From positions 1-58,078 of the forward strand of contig CAMWQM010000010.1 of the NCBI GenBank assembly GCA_947176375.1: a stretch of 58,078 bases of DNA, given 5' to 3'. The position numbers were made by a program, and so were the translations under genes. Below, one piece after another: positions 41,453 to 51,635 of the stretch. Every line of letters begins with the position of its first letter. The stretch's first letter is position 1. Source of the stretch: an uncultured Helicobacteraceae bacterium. Lineage in GTDB: Bacteria > Campylobacterota > Campylobacteria > Campylobacterales > Helicobacteraceae. The notes beneath the pieces were generated by a model. That model was not told the origin of the DNA. It searched no databases and saw only the letters and a list, made by a program, of their open reading frames with translations.

Positions 41453-41853
41453 CTAATTGTTCCATAATAGATAGAGTTTTATAGCTAATTCCCTTCTTAG
41501 CAGTTTAAAATCGCTTATAAAAGCAACAGACAACATACCAATCATTTCAAATATAATGCTTTTATCATTTCTAGTTTTATGAGATTCAAATAAAGCCTTT
41601 TTTACAATTTTAGAATAAGCGTAGCACAAATTATATTTTTTCCACTCTTTCTCTTGCTCAAAGCAAAAAGTTGCTACCGAAATTGATACTACTAAAATTC
41701 TCCTACTAATTTGTTTTCATCTGTGTTATTTGCATTTATCAAGCTAGATATTAACATTAAACTAATTATAATTTTTTCATTTTTAAGCCCCAAATAATCA
41801 ATTTTATCCCATAGAATATATAAATCCGTGGTATTCTACTCTAAAAGTTTCAT
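41453..41853 (-). pseudogene. Unrecognised decayed gene
   Basis: From an ATG at 41853 the minus strand reads MKLLE and a stop, then protein-like sequence with KIIISLMLISSLINANN and a second stop near 41715. Another frame continues with VATFCFEQEKEWKKYNLCYA and SDFKLLRRELAIKLYLLWNN to a stop at 41453. The second part of about 83 residues has no start of its own. I do not recognise the family. The remainder of 41349-42090 holds nothing further. Confidence 0.45.
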
Positions 41854-42090
41854 ATTAAATTTTAAAGCCTAGATTCTAAATTACTTACTTTAAAAAGTAG
41901 ATTTTTTGATTCTAAACTTTTGAAATCTAAAGAAACAAAATCTTAAAAAATTATTTTTCAAATGTTTGTTTTGGGGTTTTATATTTTCTAGATTCCACTT
42001 GTGGAATCTAATTTAATCTTAAAAATTTAAATTCTTTAAAGCTTATTATCTATATAATTTTTCATTCAATTTACTAGCAAGGATATTTTT

Positions 42091-43348
42091 GTGCGTGATA
42101 ATAAAGATAATTCAAATAATCTAAATATGAGCAGCAAATTCACTAATAATCAAAGCAAGGATAGTGAAATTCATATAGTTTTTTGTGGTGATGATAATTA
42201 TATGAAATACATAGCTACTGCTATTTTTAGCATTATTAATACAGCTTGTAGTGAATATAAGGCAAATTTAGTGCCAAGCTTTAGTAGAGTAAAATTATTT
42301 GAAATATTAAGTGGAAAATTTAGCGAAGCAAATGAATTTTGTAAAATAGGGGGGGGGCAGCAAGGAATATTACAATAAACAGAATCTAAATAATTTAAAC
42401 AAGCAAAATGCTAACCAAGCAAAATTTATCTTTCATATTTTATCTGATTTTATTTCTCCTATAAATAAGGCAAAGCTAGAAAATCTCTCACAAACTCTTA
42501 ATATAGAAATAAAAACCTACTTACTAGATAATAACATTTTTACTAGCTATATTCCGTGGGGTGAGGGGCACAATTTTACCACATATTATCGCTTAAAAAT
42601 CGCCTCATTTCTACCACAGCACATAGAAAAATGTATCTATTTGGATTCTGATATGATTGTAAATCACAATATTTTAGAGCTTTATCGCACCGATTTGCAG
42701 GGCAAAATGTGCGGGGTTGTAGGAGATGAGAGAATTTCAGATCAAACAATGGTGGTTTTAGATGAAAATAATAACTATAAAATTAATACAAAATATAGCT
42801 TCAATGCTGGACTTTTGCTACTAAATCTCAAAAAATGGCGAGAGCAAAACATCGAATCTAAACTTTTTAATCTCTTAAAAAATGTGAGGCTTACAGACCA
42901 AGACGCCCTAAATGTGGTATTTGATGATGATATTTTATTACTTGATAGTAGGTGGAATTGTTTTCCTGCACTTATTGAAAATAGCCCAAAAAAAGCGTGG
43001 CATCACATCTTTAGTGATGAGGCAAATGATGAAATTAAAGCCACGACAAAATCTACAAAAGAACAATACACAAATATTTGCAAAGAGGCGAAAATCATAC
43101 ATTTTGGAGGTCCAAAGCCCTGGCAGATCAAAATGTATACATTCCCAAACTCTTATATTTTTCAAACAAATCACTATTACTTTAGGTTATGGTGGGTAAA
43201 TTCGGTTCATAGCAATTTTTATAGTGATATTAGAAATTCATTTTTAAAATCCTTTCTAAAAACTATTTATGTTAAAATTAAAAAACCAGAGCAAATTTTT
43301 AGAACTCACATAATTAAACCAATTAAAAATTTACGCAAAAAAGGCTAG
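42091..43348 (+). CDS. Family 8 LPS glycosyltransferase, phase-variable, OFF
   Basis: The two halves form one 418-residue GT8 glycosyltransferase, of the type that adds galactose or glucose to lipopolysaccharide. The first half has IHIVFCGDDNYMKYIATAIF, the usual GT8 start. The second has YYRLKIASFLP, CIYLDSDMIVNHNIL with the DxD metal motif, FNAGLLLLNLKKW, LTDQDALNVVF and IIHFGGPKPW. A run of nine G at 42349-42357 breaks the frame, and the product would end at residue 95. Eight or eleven G would join the halves through GSKEYYNK. The start is GTG with AAGGA 8 bases upstream. Confidence 0.9.
42349..42357. repeat. Poly-G tract (9), phase-variation switch in the GT8 gene
   Basis: Nine G interrupt the GT8 coding frame. 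In the present state KIGGGQQGILQ is followed by a stop. With eight or eleven G the frame reads GGGSKEYYNKQNLNN and goes on to the catalytic core. Confidence 0.92.
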
Positions 43349-44054
43349 GCTCTAAATTTTGATATTAAATAAAGTGGTGATAAAACACTATCAAATCTAG
43401 TAAAATAATATTTAAATCCTTTAGAATCTAATCTGTTAAATTTTTTAGCTAATACTAGATTCTAAAGAATTTAAATTTTTATAATCTTAGTTTCTAGTCT
43501 AATTCCCAAATTTAAGATATTGTAGTATTTTAATATGGAATGAATCTTAATTTAGATTCTTAAAGGTTATACTTATATCTAAAATTTAGCTTCCAAAGTA
43601 AAGTTATAGTTTTTAGAATATTACTTTAAAACAAATAATCTATTTTTAAATCTCTAAATAAACTTTTAGCAAAAAAAGATTAATTTTTAAGATTCTGCTA
43701 CATAAAAATATCAAAATTAAAATCTAAATTATTTGTTTTAAAATAGATTTTCTAAATTCTACTTGTGGAATAACTATAAATTAAATCTAAAGATTTGCAA
43801 AACAGCTTCATTAATTAAAAGCTTTATTTAAACATATTTTTAAAATTAATAGCTAAATTTCTGTTTTTATATGCAGAATATGCTTATAAAAAAGGATTAA
43901 ATTTGCAAATAAAAGTTTTTGGATTACAAATATTAAATATTTAAAATAAGCCTAAAAGCATAGAATCTTAATAAAGTCTAATAAATATTTTTAGATTCCA
44001 TTTTAAAATCAAAATATTAAAATATAGAATTTAAAAATTTATTTTAATTAAATT
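43349..44054. other. Long convergent intergenic region, motif-rich
   Basis: No gene is recognised in these 706 bases between the GT8 gene and ruvA. Five AGATTCT/AGAATCT motifs are present. Near 43515 a block (ATATTGTAGTATTTTAATATG) partly resembles the dispersed repeat. Confidence 0.55.
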
Positions 44055-44612
44055 TTATATTTTCTTTAGCTTTTGCAAAGCCTCTTTAATAATGCTTTGC
44101 GTATCTGTGTTAGTGATATTTTCTAGAATTTTCATAATTTCTGTGTTTTTAAATCCAAGAGATTCTAATGCTGCTAATGCCTCGATTTTTGGCTGTGGCA
44201 AAGAAATATTAGCGATATTTTCTAGTTTTCCACTTAATTCAACAATAATTCGTTTTGCCATTTTTTCACCAATTCCTGGGACTTTTTTTAGGGTTACAAA
44301 ATCATTGCTATTTATTAGGCTAAAAAAATCACTAGGACTAAATGAGCTACAAATCGCAATCGCAATCCTAGCGCCAATACCATTAATTTTGATTAAATTA
44401 TCAAATAAGTCTTTCTCGCCTTTTTCTAAAAATCCATACAAAGTGATTCCATCTTCTCGCACTATTTGCGTAATTAGCAAAGTATCACTATCATCTTTTA
44501 GAGCACTAAGTGCATTTAGCGACATAAAGACTTCATAAATCACACCATTTACATTAAATAGAATCTTGCTAGATTCCCTCATAAATACATTTCCCATAAG
44601 CCCAGCTATCAT
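44055..44612 (-). CDS. ruvA: Holliday junction DNA helicase subunit RuvA
   Basis: RuvA binds four-way junctions and loads RuvB for branch migration. The 185-residue protein has the N-terminal OB fold starting MIAGLMGNV, two helix-hairpin-helix motifs (INGIGARIAI and VPGIGEKMAKRIIVEL) and the C-terminal domain with AALESLGFKN. AAGGAG lies 6 bases before ATG. It follows fapA by 12 bases, as HP0883 and HP0884 are neighbours. Confidence 0.96.
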   Translation of the reverse strand: MIAGLMGNVFMRESSKILFNVNGVIYEVFMSLNALSALKDDSDTLLITQIVREDGITLYGFLEKGEKDLFDNLIKINGIGARIAIAICSSFSPSDFFSLINSNDFVTLKKVPGIGEKMAKRIIVELSGKLENIANISLPQPKIEALAALESLGFKNTEIMKILENITNTDTQSIIKEALQKLKKI

Positions 44613-44624
44613 TCTTACTCCTTT

Positions 44625-46421
44625 TTAAAAGCCTTGATTATTGATCGTTTCATCTTCATCATTTTTAAATATTTTTTGATGAATTAATCTCTTTTCTTCA
44701 CTGCTAAAATAATATCTACCTATGCCTTTAATGATAGTTTTAGAAGTGCTAACTTTAGGAACAATTAGCGTAAAAATTACATCATTATATTTTAACCAAC
44801 CATCCTTGCATAAAAATTCTGCATCAAAAATACTTTTTTGGTATTCTTTAATATTATTGCTTAAATTTTGTATCTCATTATTAAGATTCTCCATTTTTAG
44901 TTTGGTCTGCTGTATTGATTTAGAAATTTGCAAAAATGAATTATAATTTTGCAATACATATTCTTTTGTCGGCTGATTTTTTTCTTTGTCGTTTTGTATT
45001 ATTTGTTTTAGTTCTTGAGCTGTATCTTTGTATTTATTATATTTATAAATTAGCTTTTTTAACTGCAGTTCTAGAGCTTTTTGCTTATCTTTATTTAGAC
45101 TTAGATTTTGCATAAGTTCTGTTATTTTTTCTTTTATTGTTAAATCTGCTAATGGTGTAAATATAATTTTGTTTCCACCACCTTTAAGGGAATTTATCAC
45201 ACATTTATTCGAAAAACTTATGCTAGAGTTTGAATAAAGCTCGATAATATTTATATTTTTAGATTCTATTATTCCACCATTTACCTTTGTAATTTCTACA
45301 TCCTCACTTTTAATTTCTGCACTCTCAAAGCTATTTATTTTTGCACTGCTAGATTCTAGTGTGCCTTTATGGACATTTATCATTGCTTTTGTAGCAAAAA
45401 TAATAGAATCTTTGTGACTCTGCCCAGAAATTTGCAGCTCATTTGCTTTAATTATAGTTTTTGCACCAATATTACCATTGACTATGATTTTATTTGCCAT
45501 TATTGACACGCCATTTTTAAGTGCATCTTCAAACTCGCTTTTCGTGCTAATTGTTATTGTGGTATTAGAATCTATATCTCCGCTAAAATGATAATTATCC
45601 CTAATTTGCACATTAACCAAATTTAATTCTGTGCAAAAAGATAGATTATTATTTTCAAAAATCACAAATCCACTATCTTTATTCAAATATTCATTATAGT
45701 TTTCCTTTTGTATTTCAATTATATTTTCACCAAAGGTTGGCGGGGTTGAGACTTTTTGCTGTGGAATGATGTAGATTCCAGCAAGATTCCGCCCTGCATT
45801 TCCACGAGTGGATAAATGGAATTCACAAATTTTTGTATTTGCTTTTACACAAATAATATTTTTTTTATTCATATCGATATTTTTGGAAACAAATTTTATC
45901 TCTCCATCTCTTGCATTCCTAAAACTAGGGGCATTTGAGAGATTTATAAATACATCTTCTTGCAAAATATTTTGAATACTTTTTATTTCCTCAATTATTT
46001 TATTTTTTTCACTATCAATTTTTCTTAAAAAGATTCCATTCAAAACTTTCAAAGAATTGATTTCATTAATTAAAGTTTCGATTTCTTGCAGAGTTTTTGG
46101 AGGTTTAAAACCTCTAAATAGCACCAAAATCACATTTTCAAAATTATTTTCTACTTTTATATCAAAAAAGCGATATTTGATTTTTGTGATAGAAAAATCA
46201 TAAGTTTGCTTTAATGTAATATCTTGATTATCAAAATAGCTATCATCGTCTAATTTAGCATTATCTACATCTACATAAGCTTGAGAATCTTTATTTTTAA
46301 CATAATTTTTAAATGATTGTAAATTTATCTCTAACTCTTGTGGTGAAACATTTAGCTTGATACTGGCTTTGTGTATCATTTCAGCTACATTTTCAACATC
46401 TCTAATCAAATTTGTTTGCAC
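44625..46421 (-). CDS. FapA/DUF342 family protein
   Basis: The 598-residue protein has a DUF342 (FapA) core: GRNLAGIYIIPQQ, followed by a region of short repeating beta strands (about 260-400, with TTITISTKSEFEDALKNG and repeated SxxI patterns). A long coiled coil follows (about 410-520). FapA-type proteins affect flagellar assembly or cell-shape control in related bacteria; the exact role here is inferred. The start is GTG with AAGGAG upstream. It diverges from murJ and precedes ruvA. Confidence 0.75.
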   Translation of the reverse strand: MQTNLIRDVENVAEMIHKASIKLNVSPQELEINLQSFKNYVKNKDSQAYVDVDNAKLDDDSYFDNQDITLKQTYDFSITKIKYRFFDIKVENNFENVILVLFRGFKPPKTLQEIETLINEINSLKVLNGIFLRKIDSEKNKIIEEIKSIQNILQEDVFINLSNAPSFRNARDGEIKFVSKNIDMNKKNIICVKANTKICEFHLSTRGNAGRNLAGIYIIPQQKVSTPPTFGENIIEIQKENYNEYLNKDSGFVIFENNNLSFCTELNLVNVQIRDNYHFSGDIDSNTTITISTKSEFEDALKNGVSIMANKIIVNGNIGAKTIIKANELQISGQSHKDSIIFATKAMINVHKGTLESSSAKINSFESAEIKSEDVEITKVNGGIIESKNINIIELYSNSSISFSNKCVINSLKGGGNKIIFTPLADLTIKEKITELMQNLSLNKDKQKALELQLKKLIYKYNKYKDTAQELKQIIQNDKEKNQPTKEYVLQNYNSFLQISKSIQQTKLKMENLNNEIQNLSNNIKEYQKSIFDAEFLCKDGWLKYNDVIFTLIVPKVSTSKTIIKGIGRYYFSSEEKRLIHQKIFKNDEDETINNQGF

Positions 46422-46477
46422 TAAAATTTCTCCTTAAAAATTTTTATTATAAAATTCTTATTTCAAAATTTTAATAT

Positions 46478-47938
46478 TTGGGGCTTAAAAACTTGTTTAA
46501 GAAAGCTTTTTTTACAAATAGTAGTGGAATCCTATGCTCTCGCATATTTGGCTTTTTAAGAGATTTATCAATGGCATCCATACTTGGAGCTGGAATTTAT
46601 AGTGATATATTTTTTATTGCTTTTAAATTGCCAAATTTATTTAGAAGAATCTTTTCAGAAGGAGCTTTCACACAGAGCTTTTTGCCTAGTTTTATTAGCT
46701 CTAAAAAAAAGGGAAACTTTAGCGTTGCGATATTTTTGATATTTTTTAGTTTTTTAGTTTTTTTTAGCATTTTAGTTTATTTTTTTAGTGGTTTTTTTAC
46801 AAAAATTCTAGCCTATGGCTTTGATGATACTACGATTATGCTTGCAAAACCCATAGTTGCGATAAATTTCTGGTATCTTTCTTTAATCTTTTGTGTGAAT
46901 TTTTTTAGCTCACTTTTGCAATATAAAAATAATTTCTGGGTTAGTGCCTACAACACAGCGTTACTAAATATTGCAATGATTTTAGCTCTATTCTTAGCAA
47001 ATGGTAAAGATAGCTATGAGATTGTGTATTTTCTTAGCTATGGAGTTTTAGCAGGCGGGATTGCTCAGATTCTGCTTCATTGCTATTCGCTTTATAGACT
47101 ACGATTTTTCTTACTTTTTACTCTTGGATTTAGGGATTTATGCTCAATTTTTAAAGAAAATAATAAGGCTAAAAAAAGCATTTTAAAAAGTGAAATTAAA
47201 AGCTTTTTTAAGCAGTTTTTTCCTGCTATGCTTGGGAGTTCTACTGCACAGATTGCCTCTTTTATTGATACGCTTTTGGCTTCGTTTTTGGCTTCTGGCT
47301 CAATTTCTTATCTTTATTATGCAAATAGAATCTTTCAGCTACCACTTGCACTTTTTGCAATCGCGATTAGCACAGCACTTTTTCCTATGGTTGCTAAAAT
47401 GATAAAAAATGATAATGAATTTGAGGCGCTAAAACTGCTAAAAAATGCTTTTTGGATTCTAGTTTTTTGCCTTTGTATTTGTGTTATAGGAGGCATTAAC
47501 CTAAAAAATGAAATAATTTGGCTTCTATTTGAGCGAGGGAATTTCACTAGAAGCGATACATTAGCAGTTGGAAGTATATTTAGCGCATATTTGATAGGAT
47601 TACTTCCATTTGGATTGGCTAGAATCTTTTCTCTTTGGCTTTATTCCTACAAAAAGCAAGCCCTGGCTGCCAAAATTTCTGCAATTTCACTAATCTGTGG
47701 AGTGGTATTTTCACTTATTTTAATGAAGCCTTTTGGTGCGTTTGGTTTAGCACTCTCATCTTCTATTGCTGGATTTGTTTTATTTATCCTCACAATTTTT
47801 GCTTTTGGAATAGATAAATTTAAAAATATTATTAATGATAAAAAATTTGTAATTTTACTTATAATAATACTTGTTGTAGAATACGCTATTCTAAAAATTT
47901 TTAAGTATTATTTATGGAGTATTTATGTTTATATTTGA
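46478..47938 (+). CDS. murJ: Lipid II flippase MurJ (MviN)
   Basis: MurJ moves lipid II across the inner membrane for peptidoglycan assembly. The 486-residue protein has about 14 membrane segments. Family blocks include RIFGFLRDLSMASILG, FKLPNLFRRIFSEGAFTQSF and ARIFSLWLYSYKKQ. The 5' start is uncertain: TTG at 46478 has no ribosome site, whereas TTG at 46493 has GGGG upstream. Its end overlaps the cysS start by 14 bases, as with HP0885-HP0886. Confidence 0.94.
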   Translation: MGLKNLFKKAFFTNSSGILCSRIFGFLRDLSMASILGAGIYSDIFFIAFKLPNLFRRIFSEGAFTQSFLPSFISSKKKGNFSVAIFLIFFSFLVFFSILVYFFSGFFTKILAYGFDDTTIMLAKPIVAINFWYLSLIFCVNFFSSLLQYKNNFWVSAYNTALLNIAMILALFLANGKDSYEIVYFLSYGVLAGGIAQILLHCYSLYRLRFFLLFTLGFRDLCSIFKENNKAKKSILKSEIKSFFKQFFPAMLGSSTAQIASFIDTLLASFLASGSISYLYYANRIFQLPLALFAIAISTALFPMVAKMIKNDNEFEALKLLKNAFWILVFCLCICVIGGINLKNEIIWLLFERGNFTRSDTLAVGSIFSAYLIGLLPFGLARIFSLWLYSYKKQALAAKISAISLICGVVFSLILMKPFGAFGLALSSSIAGFVLFILTIFAFGIDKFKNIINDKKFVILLIIILVVEYAILKIFKYYLWSIYVYI

Positions 47939-49337
47939 TAGTGTTAAAAAACAAAAAGTGAAGTTTGAGCCGATAGTTCCTAATGAAGTTAGAATCTATT
48001 TGTGTGGTCCAACGGTTTATGATAATGCACATTTAGGACACGCAAGAAGCTCAATCACATTTGACCTGCTCTTTAGAATCCTAAAAACAAATGGCTATAA
48101 AGTAACTTTTGTAAGGAATTTCACAGATATTGATGATAAGATTGTTAAAAAAAGTAAAGAGGTTAATAAAAGCGTAGAAGAGATTGCTACAACTTATACA
48201 AAAAGTTATTTAGAAGATATGGAAAGTCTTGGTGTTCAAAGGGCAACTTTAGAACCAAAGGCAACGCAGAATCTTGAATCTATGTTTAAAATGATACAAA
48301 AATTGCTTGATAAAGGTAGTGCATATAAAGCTCCTAATGGTGATATTTATATGAGAGTTAGCAAAGATTCAAAATATGGCACACTTTCAAATAGGGCGAA
48401 TCTAGAATCTCAAATTAGCAGAATTGGTGAGAGCGAATACAAAGAGGATGTTAAAGATTTTGCTTTGTGGAAAATATTTGAAAATGATGTGAATTATCCA
48501 TCTCCATTTGGTAGAGGGCGACCAGGCTGGCATATAGAATGCTCTGCTATGATTGATGAGCATTTGGCTTATAAAGATAAGGAATATTCTATTGATATTC
48601 ACGCAGGCGGAGTTGACCTATTTTTTCCACATCACGAAAATGAAGCTTCCCAAAGTCGCTGTGTAAATAATAAAGAATTAGCAAAATATTGGATTCACAA
48701 TGGCTTTGTCAATGTAAATGGGGAGAAAATGAGCAAAAGCTTAGGAAATAGTTTTTTTATAAAAGACGCTTTAAAAGTCTATGATGGTGAGGTTTTAAGA
48801 TATTATCTTTTAAGTATGCACTATCGTGCGCCACTAAATTTTAGTCATAATGATTTAATGCAGAGCAAAAAAAGGCTAGATAGACTTTATAGGCTAAAAA
48901 AGAGACTCGGAAGCGATTTTGAATCTAAAAATCTAAAAATAGATTCTAGTTTTAGAGAGAGCTTTTTATTAGCTTTAAGTGATGATATAAATATTTCTAT
49001 TGCGCTTAGTATTTTAGATTCTATGCTTTCAAGCTATAATGATTTGCTAGATAAAAATCCAAAGGACAAAGAAATTAAAGAAATGGCATCTAGCAATATT
49101 TTATTTATCAATGATTTGCTTGGAATTGGACTTAAAGACGCTACCTCTTACTTTCACATCGGGGTTAGTGAGAAGCTTAAAGATTATATTAATAGCAAAA
49201 TTCAAGAGAGAGATTTAGCAAAGAAGGCAAAAGACTATATTTTAAGCGATAAAATTAGAGATGAATTAAAATCTAAAGGAATCTCACTACTAGATACAAA
49301 AGATGGTGTCCTTTGGGAGTATGAGCCAGAGGATTAG
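47925..49337 (+). CDS. cysS: Cysteinyl-tRNA synthetase
   Basis: CysRS charges tRNA-Cys. The 470-residue protein has the class I HIGH-type motif in YDNAHLGHARS and the KMSKS motif in GEKMSKSLGN. Zinc ligands are at LCGPTVYD, WHIECSAM and FFPHHENEASQ. The C-terminal DALR-type region is intact. GGAG precedes its ATG, which lies inside the murJ end. Confidence 0.97.
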   Translation: MFIFDSVKKQKVKFEPIVPNEVRIYLCGPTVYDNAHLGHARSSITFDLLFRILKTNGYKVTFVRNFTDIDDKIVKKSKEVNKSVEEIATTYTKSYLEDMESLGVQRATLEPKATQNLESMFKMIQKLLDKGSAYKAPNGDIYMRVSKDSKYGTLSNRANLESQISRIGESEYKEDVKDFALWKIFENDVNYPSPFGRGRPGWHIECSAMIDEHLAYKDKEYSIDIHAGGVDLFFPHHENEASQSRCVNNKELAKYWIHNGFVNVNGEKMSKSLGNSFFIKDALKVYDGEVLRYYLLSMHYRAPLNFSHNDLMQSKKRLDRLYRLKKRLGSDFESKNLKIDSSFRESFLLALSDDINISIALSILDSMLSSYNDLLDKNPKDKEIKEMASSNILFINDLLGIGLKDATSYFHIGVSEKLKDYINSKIQERDLAKKAKDYILSDKIRDELKSKGISLLDTKDGVLWEYEPED

Positions 49338-49632
49338 TTTATCAATGTAAAAATTTAATTATTAGGTTTGAATATACCCTATTTAACATTTAGAAAGCCT
49401 TGTTTTTTATAGCAATTAAATAGTTTAGATTCTAAAGCTTTTATATTATCATTATCTAAATTTTTAATTTAATGTTTTAGCAATTAATCTTGTATTTTTA
49501 AAAGTTTATCAAAGTTTGGTTTGTAAAAATAAATATTATCTATATTCTATTTTGCCTTTTTAGTAGCAGAATCTAACCATAATCAAAAGCTTAAGTTTTA
49601 TTTCATAAAAATATCTTACAAATATTTTAATA

Positions 49633-50262
49633 TTATGATTTATTCTCTAAATAAGATTCAAAGATAAATTTATGCTCTTGTGGCAGAGAATTAAAGATAT
49701 TAAGAGCTAAATTTCTAATCTCTGCTAATGCACTTTTAGAGCTTCTTAATTTTAAAAAGTTTTGCAAACTCCTTGCATTTATACTCCAAGTCAGTTCTGT
49801 TTTGTAAGATTCTGGCATACAATATTTTGCTATATCAAGGCTGGTGTTTTGCTCTATTAAGATTCTTAAATTTTCTAGTGCGTTAATTGAGGCTTTATCT
49901 ACTATATCATTATTTGTGAGATGTAGAAATTCACTTGCTCTTGCTATATTTTCATTATTTATAGGAAGAAAAGAAACTTTATTTTTTAGCTCTTTTAATG
50001 TATATCTGCTTGATTTTACGCTAAGAGAGGCAACCCTATGTCTTGCTAATTCTTGCAAACACGCTCTGCTAATCCCTTTGATATAAAAATTATAATAAAG
50101 ATGCTCTAGTGTGGAGGAATGTTTGTATTTATTACCCACTCTATCTATTAATTCTAAATCCCTTTCTCCACCATTATCACTTTTATTAAAACTTTGCCAA
50201 CAAGTCCTAATAGCATTTGAACAAATATTTAGAGGTGTGTGGTTTAGCAATGTTACTTTCAT
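49633..50262 (-). CDS. thyX: Flavin-dependent thymidylate synthase ThyX
   Basis: ThyX makes dTMP from dUMP using FAD and methylenetetrahydrofolate. From the ATG at 50262 the protein has 209 residues; the frame reaches 50310, but GGAG lies just before 50262 and the extra 16 residues do not fit the family. The signature RHRVASLSVKSSRY (75-88) is the Helicobacter form of the RHRxxSxxxxSxR motif. HSSTLEHLYYNFYIKG and INARSLQNFLKLRSS complete the folate and dUMP sites. The gene lies 10 bases after ftsW. Confidence 0.95.
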   Translation of the reverse strand: MKVTLLNHTPLNICSNAIRTCWQSFNKSDNGGERDLELIDRVGNKYKHSSTLEHLYYNFYIKGISRACLQELARHRVASLSVKSSRYTLKELKNKVSFLPINNENIARASEFLHLTNNDIVDKASINALENLRILIEQNTSLDIAKYCMPESYKTELTWSINARSLQNFLKLRSSKSALAEIRNLALNIFNSLPQEHKFIFESYLENKS

Positions 50263-50272
50263 ATTTTCTCCA

Positions 50273-51430
50273 TTATTTAATTGATTTACTAATTGATAAC
50301 ACCATTCCAATTGTTATGCAAGTGGCTAGAATCGCACTTCCTCCATAGCTTAAAAATGGCACAGCTATACCTTTTATAGGGATTATTCCAACTATTCCAA
50401 AAGCATTGATTAAAAATGAAAATCCAAGCATAACGCAGATTCCTATGCAAAATAGAGCATAAACATTGCTATTAGTACGATTTGCTATCTTTAGAATTCT
50501 ATGTAATATCAAAACAAAAAATATAATAAAAATGCCAATCCCAAGTAATCCTAACTCTTCGCTAAGCCCAGCTAAAACTATATCTGTATGCACTTCGCTC
50601 AAAAATCCTAGCTTTATTACGCCATTTCCAAAGCCAAGCCCAAAGAATCCGCCATTATTTATTGCAGCAATTGAATAATATATTTGATAAGGCTCTGGTG
50701 TATTTTCTATACGCATATTTTGTGCTATGCTTTCTGGAAAAATTGAGAGCACCATGTCTTGCACTCCTCCCCACCAAGTCTTTATTCTATGTATCCTATG
50801 AGCACTTGTTACTATTGCAAAAACTGCTAAAGATAAAATCAATAAAAATAAAGACCCAACCAGCTTAAAGCTTCCCCCTGCAAAAAGTAGCATAATGCCA
50901 AGTATTATTGCCATTAAAATTACTTGTCCTAAATCATTTTGCATAACGGCAATAAAAAATACTATAAAACTAAAAAATATGATATATGGAAGCAATGTTA
51001 TAAATTCGCTAAAAACGCTATTTTGCTCTTTTCCAACAAATCTTCTTGAAAAGCTCCAAGCTAAAAATACAATAAATCCAATCTTAAAAAACTCTGATGG
51101 TGCTAACGAAAATCCTGGAAGTCGAATCCATCTCTTTGCTCCCCCAGCACTACTTGCCCAACTCTCTGGTAAAAATTGCATAATAACTAGCAAAGCAATG
51201 GAAATAAAAAGAATAAAAAAACCAAATTGTGTTATGAGTTTATTTGCGGGAATCTGCGATAGAATCCACATAATTAAGATTCCAACACATACTGCGATAA
51301 ATTGTCTAATAAAAAAGTGATATTCATCATATCCATAGTAATCAATAGCATATACACTAAGCGAATAGCTTATTACAACGCTAAAAGATAGCAAGAAAGT
51401 TACATAAAAAAATAATTTTTTATCAATCAA
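50273..51430 (-). CDS. ftsW: Peptidoglycan glycosyltransferase FtsW
   Basis: FtsW polymerises septal peptidoglycan with its partner transpeptidase. The 385-residue protein has about ten membrane segments. SEDS-family blocks include GGAKRWIRLPGFSLAPSEF, QNDLGQVILM, GNGVIKLGFLSEVHTDIVLA, EELGLLG and FLSYGGSAILA. Close agreement with H. pylori FtsW (the SSAGGAKRWIRL and FLSEVHTD blocks) favours FtsW over RodA. TTG start with AGGA upstream. Confidence 0.9.
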   Translation of the reverse strand: MIDKKLFFYVTFLLSFSVVISYSLSVYAIDYYGYDEYHFFIRQFIAVCVGILIMWILSQIPANKLITQFGFFILFISIALLVIMQFLPESWASSAGGAKRWIRLPGFSLAPSEFFKIGFIVFLAWSFSRRFVGKEQNSVFSEFITLLPYIIFFSFIVFFIAVMQNDLGQVILMAIILGIMLLFAGGSFKLVGSLFLLILSLAVFAIVTSAHRIHRIKTWWGGVQDMVLSIFPESIAQNMRIENTPEPYQIYYSIAAINNGGFFGLGFGNGVIKLGFLSEVHTDIVLAGLSEELGLLGIGIFIIFFVLILHRILKIANRTNSNVYALFCIGICVMLGFSFLINAFGIVGIIPIKGIAVPFLSYGGSAILATCITIGMVLSISKSIK

Positions 51431-51635
51431 ATGAAAGTCCTAAAATATTTATTTTATATTAAAGATATTGATTACAATGCCAAAAAATGCTAAATCTTAG
51501 AGATACAAAAGCTTGCTCTAAGCTAATTTTCCCACAACTAAATAATTTTGGCATTATATATTTTTTTAATGCTTATTACAATTTATTTTATATTTTTATA
51601 TTTAGTTTTTATAAAAATCGCATTTTTAACATTAT

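Noticed and set aside
49338-49632. Gap between cysS and thyX searched for a tRNA or small RNA
   Set aside because: No cloverleaf or strong hairpin was visible; only AT-rich sequence with AGATTCT-type motifs.
50263-50310. N-terminal extension of thyX
   Set aside because: GGAG lies before the internal ATG, the extension overlaps ftsW, and it does not match the family start.
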